Origin: an uncultured Ulvibacter sp.
Lineage (GTDB): Bacteria > Bacteroidota > Bacteroidia > Flavobacteriales > Flavobacteriaceae
Direction of reading: 5' to 3'
DNA: 64,000 nucleotides
NCBI GenBank assembly: GCA_938041335.1
Contig: CALIAF010000020.1
Span: 1-64,000, forward strand
The notes beneath the pieces are model-generated. The model did not search any database, was not told where the DNA came from, and saw only the letters and a list, made by a program, of their open reading frames with translations. Below are positions 60,805 to 64,000 of this stretch, one piece after another. Numbering within the stretch: the stretch's first letter is position 1; every line of letters starts with the position of its first letter. A program made the translations under genes and the position numbers.

Positions 60805-61257
60805 ATGAATACATTAAAAGTAGGAGACAAAGTACCAAGTTTTACAGTAAACGACCAAGATGGTAATGCTATTTCGTTAAGTGATTTTACAGGTAAAAAA
60901 CTAGTAGTATTTTTTTACCCAAAAGCAAGTACACCGGGATGTACAGCAGAAGCTTGTGATTTAAGAGATCATTATGCAGAGCTACAAGAAGCGGGGTACT
61001 TCTTATTAGGAGTTAGTGCCGATAGTGAAAAACGTCAGAAAAATTTTAAAGAGAAATACGAATTTCCTTTTCCATTATTAGCAGACGAAGCGAAAGAAGT
61101 AATTAACGCTTTTGGCGTTTGGGGAGAGAAGAAGTTTATGGGTAAAATTTATGATGGTATTCATCGTAAGACTTTTATTGTAGATGAAAATGGGATTGTG
61201 GAGCGCGTTATTGATAAGGTGAAGACTAAGGTCCACGCTAGTCAGATATTAGAGTAG
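60805..61257 (+). CDS. bcp: Thioredoxin-dependent thiol peroxidase (peroxiredoxin BCP)
   Basis: A 150-residue peroxiredoxin. Peroxidatic Cys46 is in KASTPGCTAEACDLRD and resolving Cys51 five residues on, the 2-Cys arrangement of BCP/PrxQ. The rest (FPFPLLADEAKEVINAFGVW, RKTFIVDENGIVERV) is typical. It reduces hydroperoxides with electrons from thioredoxin in the cytoplasm. Adjacent and divergent to nth, a DNA-repair gene for oxidised bases. The start region contains CTTCGCGGAAAT, a variant of the frequent motif. Confidence 0.93.
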   Translation: MNTLKVGDKVPSFTVNDQDGNAISLSDFTGKKLVVFFYPKASTPGCTAEACDLRDHYAELQEAGYFLLGVSADSEKRQKNFKEKYEFPFPLLADEAKEVINAFGVWGEKKFMGKIYDGIHRKTFIVDENGIVERVIDKVKTKVHASQILE

Positions 61258-61407
61258 TTTTACTTTCTATTGTTAATGGAGGCAACAAGGCATCTATCTA
61301 TATTTTTCTTTAAATTTATTTGTGGTTAAACCATAAATTTGAGGGTGTGTTTTTATCTGTCTAAGGGTTAAATTTGTTACTTGTAATAATATTGATATCT
61401 TATCCAA

Positions 61408-62178
61408 ATGAAAAAGAGTTATTTAATAGCATCGGTTTGTGTTTTAGTTATTCTTTCTTTTAATATTTCAGCGCAATCAATAGCACTTCCCGCTGCAAAC
61501 TTGTCTCAAGCTCCATTGGGTACAGTTGAAAATAATGGTGCTGGAATTGCATCGTTTACTTTTTCTGAATCTTCTGGATTAGAGGTGCCTAGTGAAGCTT
61601 TTGGTCTACCCAATATAAGTATTAGTGTTGACTTAAATTATGTTGAATTACAGGATAAAAATGTAAACACAATCACGGGAAGCCTCTTGGATTATTTTAC
61701 GGTATCCTACGATGATCTAACAAGCATCCTTTTATTTAAACAAACTATTGCGATTCCAGGTGATTGGATTGGTACTGTTCATTTTCCTATTTATGTTATT
61801 CAAAATTCTACGGAGTTAGAATCGTATAACGGTTTTAATGCTAATATTTCTGCAATTGATGGCAAAACAGATGCCGTTGGGCATGCCGCAATATACACCT
61901 ATACAGATCCCTCGATTTTTAGTGAGAAAACCTTAGATGCTCTATTGTTTGAGATTCTACCAGATACTACGAATGAGGTGTTAATTATATTGTTATTAGA
62001 AAAGAAAAATGAAATAAAAATGGAGCTTATTAATCATTTAGGAGAAGTTGTGTTAGTGGAAAGCTATAGTGATCTTGATACGATTTCCTTACATATTGAT
62101 AGTTTGCCAGCGGCTACTTATGCGCTTAAAATTATAGCAGATGGAGCTTCGCAAAGTACTCCATTCGTAAAAGATTAA
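61408..62178 (+). CDS. Secreted protein, paralogue of the next gene, with degenerate T9SS sorting domain
   Basis: A 256-residue protein with a signal peptide (LIASVCVLVILSFNISAQS). The body, LPAANLSQAPLGTVENNGAG through DYFTVSYDDLTSILLFKQT and IPGDWIGTVHFPI, matches the 62577 gene closely. The C-terminus shows the sorting-domain frame, but PNP has become PDT, LGKE has become LGEV and the final basic residues are SQSTPFVKD. Export by T9SS is therefore uncertain. Function unknown; tandem duplication evident. Confidence 0.75.
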   Translation: MKKSYLIASVCVLVILSFNISAQSIALPAANLSQAPLGTVENNGAGIASFTFSESSGLEVPSEAFGLPNISISVDLNYVELQDKNVNTITGSLLDYFTVSYDDLTSILLFKQTIAIPGDWIGTVHFPIYVIQNSTELESYNGFNANISAIDGKTDAVGHAAIYTYTDPSIFSEKTLDALLFEILPDTTNEVLIILLLEKKNEIKMELINHLGEVVLVESYSDLDTISLHIDSLPAATYALKIIADGASQSTPFVKD

Positions 62179-62576
62179 ATAAGTACTTCACTATAAATAT
62201 TAAATTGTTTTGCATAGCTAGCCTATTCGGTTTTATTATAATTACTATGTTTTTTTTTGAGATTTACCTTTAAAAGCTCAAGTAACAACGACTTAAATCG
62301 AGTTGTTTCTTGAGCTATATTTAATGGTCTTAGAAGAAGAATAAGTGTATTTTTTCCTACATTTTTTTTTAGCTCCTGTCCTTTTACCCTTGTATGTAAA
62401 CATGTCGTCGAATAATCATTAGGCTTTTTGAGTATTAGATTATCTGGCATGGTTTTTTATATACCTTTAAATAATCTTACTAGTTAATGTTTGTTTTTTG
62501 TTCAAATATTTTAAACTGAAAAGCCGTTAAAAATAGGTAAGATTTTAAATAAAATATACAATAAAATTAAGTAACA
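62179..62576. other. Interval between the two secreted paralogues
   Basis: About 400 bases. A 75-codon minus-strand frame (62223-62450) begins MPDNLILKKPND, like the start of DUF3606-type proteins, but the rest does not fit that family. I see no other gene. AT-rich with T runs. Confidence 0.4.
62223..62450 (-). CDS. Uncertain small basic ORF, 75 aa
   Basis: A hydrophilic, Lys/Leu-rich frame. The first 12 residues resemble the start of small DUF3606-like stress proteins, but no domain follows. Weak evidence for a gene; it could be a remnant. Confidence 0.25.
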   Translation of the reverse strand: MPDNLILKKPNDYSTTCLHTRVKGQELKKNVGKNTLILLLRPLNIAQETTRFKSLLLELLKVNLKKKHSNYNKTE

Positions 62577-63350
62577 ATGAAAAAGAATTACGCATTTGTG
62601 ATAGCAGCAATTATGAGTTTTGTATCGTTTAGTGGTAACGCACAATCTGTATCACTTCCTGAAGCACAACTATCTGTAGCCCCAATGGGCAGTTTAGAAA
62701 ATAATGGTTCTGCCATGGCTAGTTTTAGCTTTTCCGAATCATCTGGGGTAGATGTACCTAGTTCAATAAATAATGGAGTCAATGTAAAAATTGCAGTAAG
62801 CTTGAAATATCTTGAATTAACTAATGCTGATGTATCTCAAGTGACGGGTAATTTATTAGATTACTTTGAAGTATCTTATAATGAAGTCAATGATGTTTTA
62901 AGATTTGTTCAAACGAATGATATTCCTGGAGACTGGTATGGAAAAGTTACCTTTCCAGTAAGTGTAACTCAAAACTCTACGAGAGAAGAATCGTACAATG
63001 GTTTTTATGCAAATATTCTTGCCTTAGATAGTAAGACCAATGGGCAAGGAAATACATCTATCTTTACTAGCACTGATGCATCTGTATTAGAGGTGGTTGA
63101 TATAGAGGCGCTTACTTTACCGTTTGAAGTTATACCAAACCCAACAGATGGTGAGTTTACTATTTTCTTACAGAATACAAATGATACCAAAGTTGCTCTT
63201 TTCGATTTACTAGGGAAAGAGATTTTTACTAAGGAGTATACAGCTTTAGATAGAATATCTTTAAATATTGATCATTTAGCCTCTGCGGTTTATGTTTTAA
63301 AAGTAACTTCTGGTGGAGTAACAAATAATGTTCAAATTATCAGAAAATAA
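62577..63350 (+). CDS. Secreted protein with T9SS type A sorting domain (tandem paralogue)
   Basis: A 257-residue protein with a signal peptide (FVIAAIMSFVSFSGNAQS). The beta-rich body (SLPEAQLSVAPMGSLENNGS, DYFEVSYNEVNDVLRFVQTN, IPGDWYGKVTFPVSVTQ) is shared with the preceding gene. The sorting domain is intact: FEVIPNPTDGEFTIFL, LFDLLGKEIFTKE, AVYVLKVTSG and QIIRK. Exported and probably cleaved by T9SS. Binding partner unknown. Confidence 0.82.
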   Translation: MKKNYAFVIAAIMSFVSFSGNAQSVSLPEAQLSVAPMGSLENNGSAMASFSFSESSGVDVPSSINNGVNVKIAVSLKYLELTNADVSQVTGNLLDYFEVSYNEVNDVLRFVQTNDIPGDWYGKVTFPVSVTQNSTREESYNGFYANILALDSKTNGQGNTSIFTSTDASVLEVVDIEALTLPFEVIPNPTDGEFTIFLQNTNDTKVALFDLLGKEIFTKEYTALDRISLNIDHLASAVYVLKVTSGGVTNNVQIIRK

Positions 63351-63382
63351 ATCTGTTTAAATAGATAAAACATTTTGAGTAC

Positions 63383-63416
63383 AAAAAAACCTCTAAATTT
63401 TATTTAGAGGTTTTTT
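63383..63416. terminator. Bidirectional terminator
   Basis: AAAAAACCTCTAAA / TTTAGAGGTTTTTT between convergent genes, followed by ATGCG. Confidence 0.88.
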
Positions 63417-63440
63417 ATGCGTTTTTTTTAATGGATACTG

Positions 63441-64000
63441 TCAGTCTATAATCATTATCTCCAAGCCATCTTTTACATCCAGCTCTTTTGCTATAGAAGT
63501 TGTTGGTCTAGGCATAACCGGAGGCGGGAATATATTATTAAGTGCAGCAGCAAGCAGTGGTTCGTTAATATTACCTAGCTCCCCCAGGTTTTCATAAGCT
63601 TCTTCAATTGTGATATCTGGGAACAATCCATCTACATAATCTGTGTTTCCAACCGCATTGGCAGTTTTAAATATTAGAGGTAACATCGCGTAGGTATGTG
63701 CGGGATTTGCTTCACTACGACTAAAATTAGGGGATGGAGCGTCATACAATATAGTAGAAGCTTGAAACTTACCAGTCGTATTTGTTCCTACTTGCACAAC
63801 GTCTATATAAGGGGCAAGACCATTTATTACAAGCTCACTAGCTGAGGCCGTTCGCCCAGTAGTTAGCACGTGTAATCTGGATAGGTTTAGGCTATTTAGT
63901 GTGTTTCCGTTTCTGGTCTCGTTAGTAAATAACCCGTTGCTAGCATAGGCTGCTTGTCTATCTGTATTCCATTGTTCTGTGTAGAAAACTTGACCAGTAA
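63441..64000 (-). CDS. S41 family peptidase, C-terminal part (cut by window edge)
   Basis: The minus strand is open from 64000 to TAA-type stop at 63441. It shows the S41 catalytic serine region LTTGRTASASELVINGLAPY, followed by VVQVGTNTTGKFQASTILYD, the usual post-serine strand and lysine (TGK). The 5' part, with any signal peptide, PDZ-like and N-terminal domains, lies beyond the window. Probably exported C-terminal-processing-type protease. The apparent start at 63869 is an internal codon. Confidence 0.8.
   Translation of the reverse strand, partial: TGQVFYTEQWNTDRQAAYASNGLFTNETRNGNTLNSLNLSRLHVLTTGRTASASELVINGLAPYIDVVQVGTNTTGKFQASTILYDAPSPNFSRSEANPAHTYAMLPLIFKTANAVGNTDYVDGLFPDITIEEAYENLGELGNINEPLLAAALNNIFPPPVMPRPTTSIAKELDVKDGLEIMIID

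Overview
The window comes from an AT-rich member of the Bacteroidota, almost certainly a marine Flavobacteriaceae (a Dokdonia-like relative is my guess, by general gene content only). Supporting signs are type IX secretion C-terminal sorting domains, a bacillithiol biosynthesis deacetylase, family -7 promoter boxes of the form TAnnTTTG, few Shine-Dalgarno sequences, a HutG/HutI pair, YfhO-type membrane proteins, and a likely capnine (sulfonolipid) gene pair. Almost everything is ordinary chromosomal housekeeping and envelope biology; there are no rRNAs, CRISPR arrays or intact transposases.

Layout. 1-1516: an accessory-looking edge with two tiny membrane ORFs, nested palindromes and a tyrosine recombinase, all on the minus strand. 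1.6-3.8 kb: a zinc-ribbon protein and an acyl-CoA carboxylase carboxyltransferase subunit. 4.6-7.0 kb: a redox operon (FMN reductase, Fer4_19-CDGSH fusion, MarR regulator, pirin). 7.3-7.9 kb: 203-bp tandem repeats, then ettA. 9.7-12.4 kb: a 109-bp MITE-like element, a secreted S9 peptidase, tRNA-Pro and 98-bp hairpin repeats. 12.4-16.0 kb (minus): metallo-hydrolase, GNAT, hutG, hutI. 16.4-21.1 kb: a Met/Cys PLP lyase, bshB1, tRNA-His with its 3' end tandemly copied, and an M1 aminopeptidase. 21.2-28.9 kb: a T9SS cargo protein, a five-gene signalling/patatin operon, and an LpxR-like gene remnant. 29.0-34.5 kb (minus): membrane and metal-handling genes, a thioesterase and prfB with its programmed frameshift. 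34.7-46.4 kb (mostly plus): metalloprotease, threonine aldolase, a repeat-rich OmpA protein, thioredoxin, prolyl oligopeptidase, and the putative cysteate synthase plus acyltransferase. 46.4-58.9 kb: a GNAT-like protein, an outer-membrane barrel, YfhO protein, glycosyltransferase, two paralogous basic exported proteins with sigma-54-like promoters, a T9SS protein and uvrA. 59-64 kb: an ECF sigma factor with a 49-aa partner ORF, a cysteine-free endonuclease III, bcp, two tandem secreted paralogues, and the C-terminal part of an S41 peptidase.

The most unusual signals are at the DNA level. The 10-mer CTTCGGAAAT occurs 15 times by my reading, on both strands, in coding and noncoding DNA and in different reading frames. 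A GC-rich palindrome within an AAAAGATACCCGCC...GCGGGCA repeat lies 5-6 nt upstream of three unrelated start codons in the same orientation each time. Two paralogous genes carry matching TTGGCACG-type promoters with the exact sigma-54 spacing. Both tRNA genes are followed by tandem repeats containing terminator-like hairpins. All counts and positions were read by eye, and no database search was possible.
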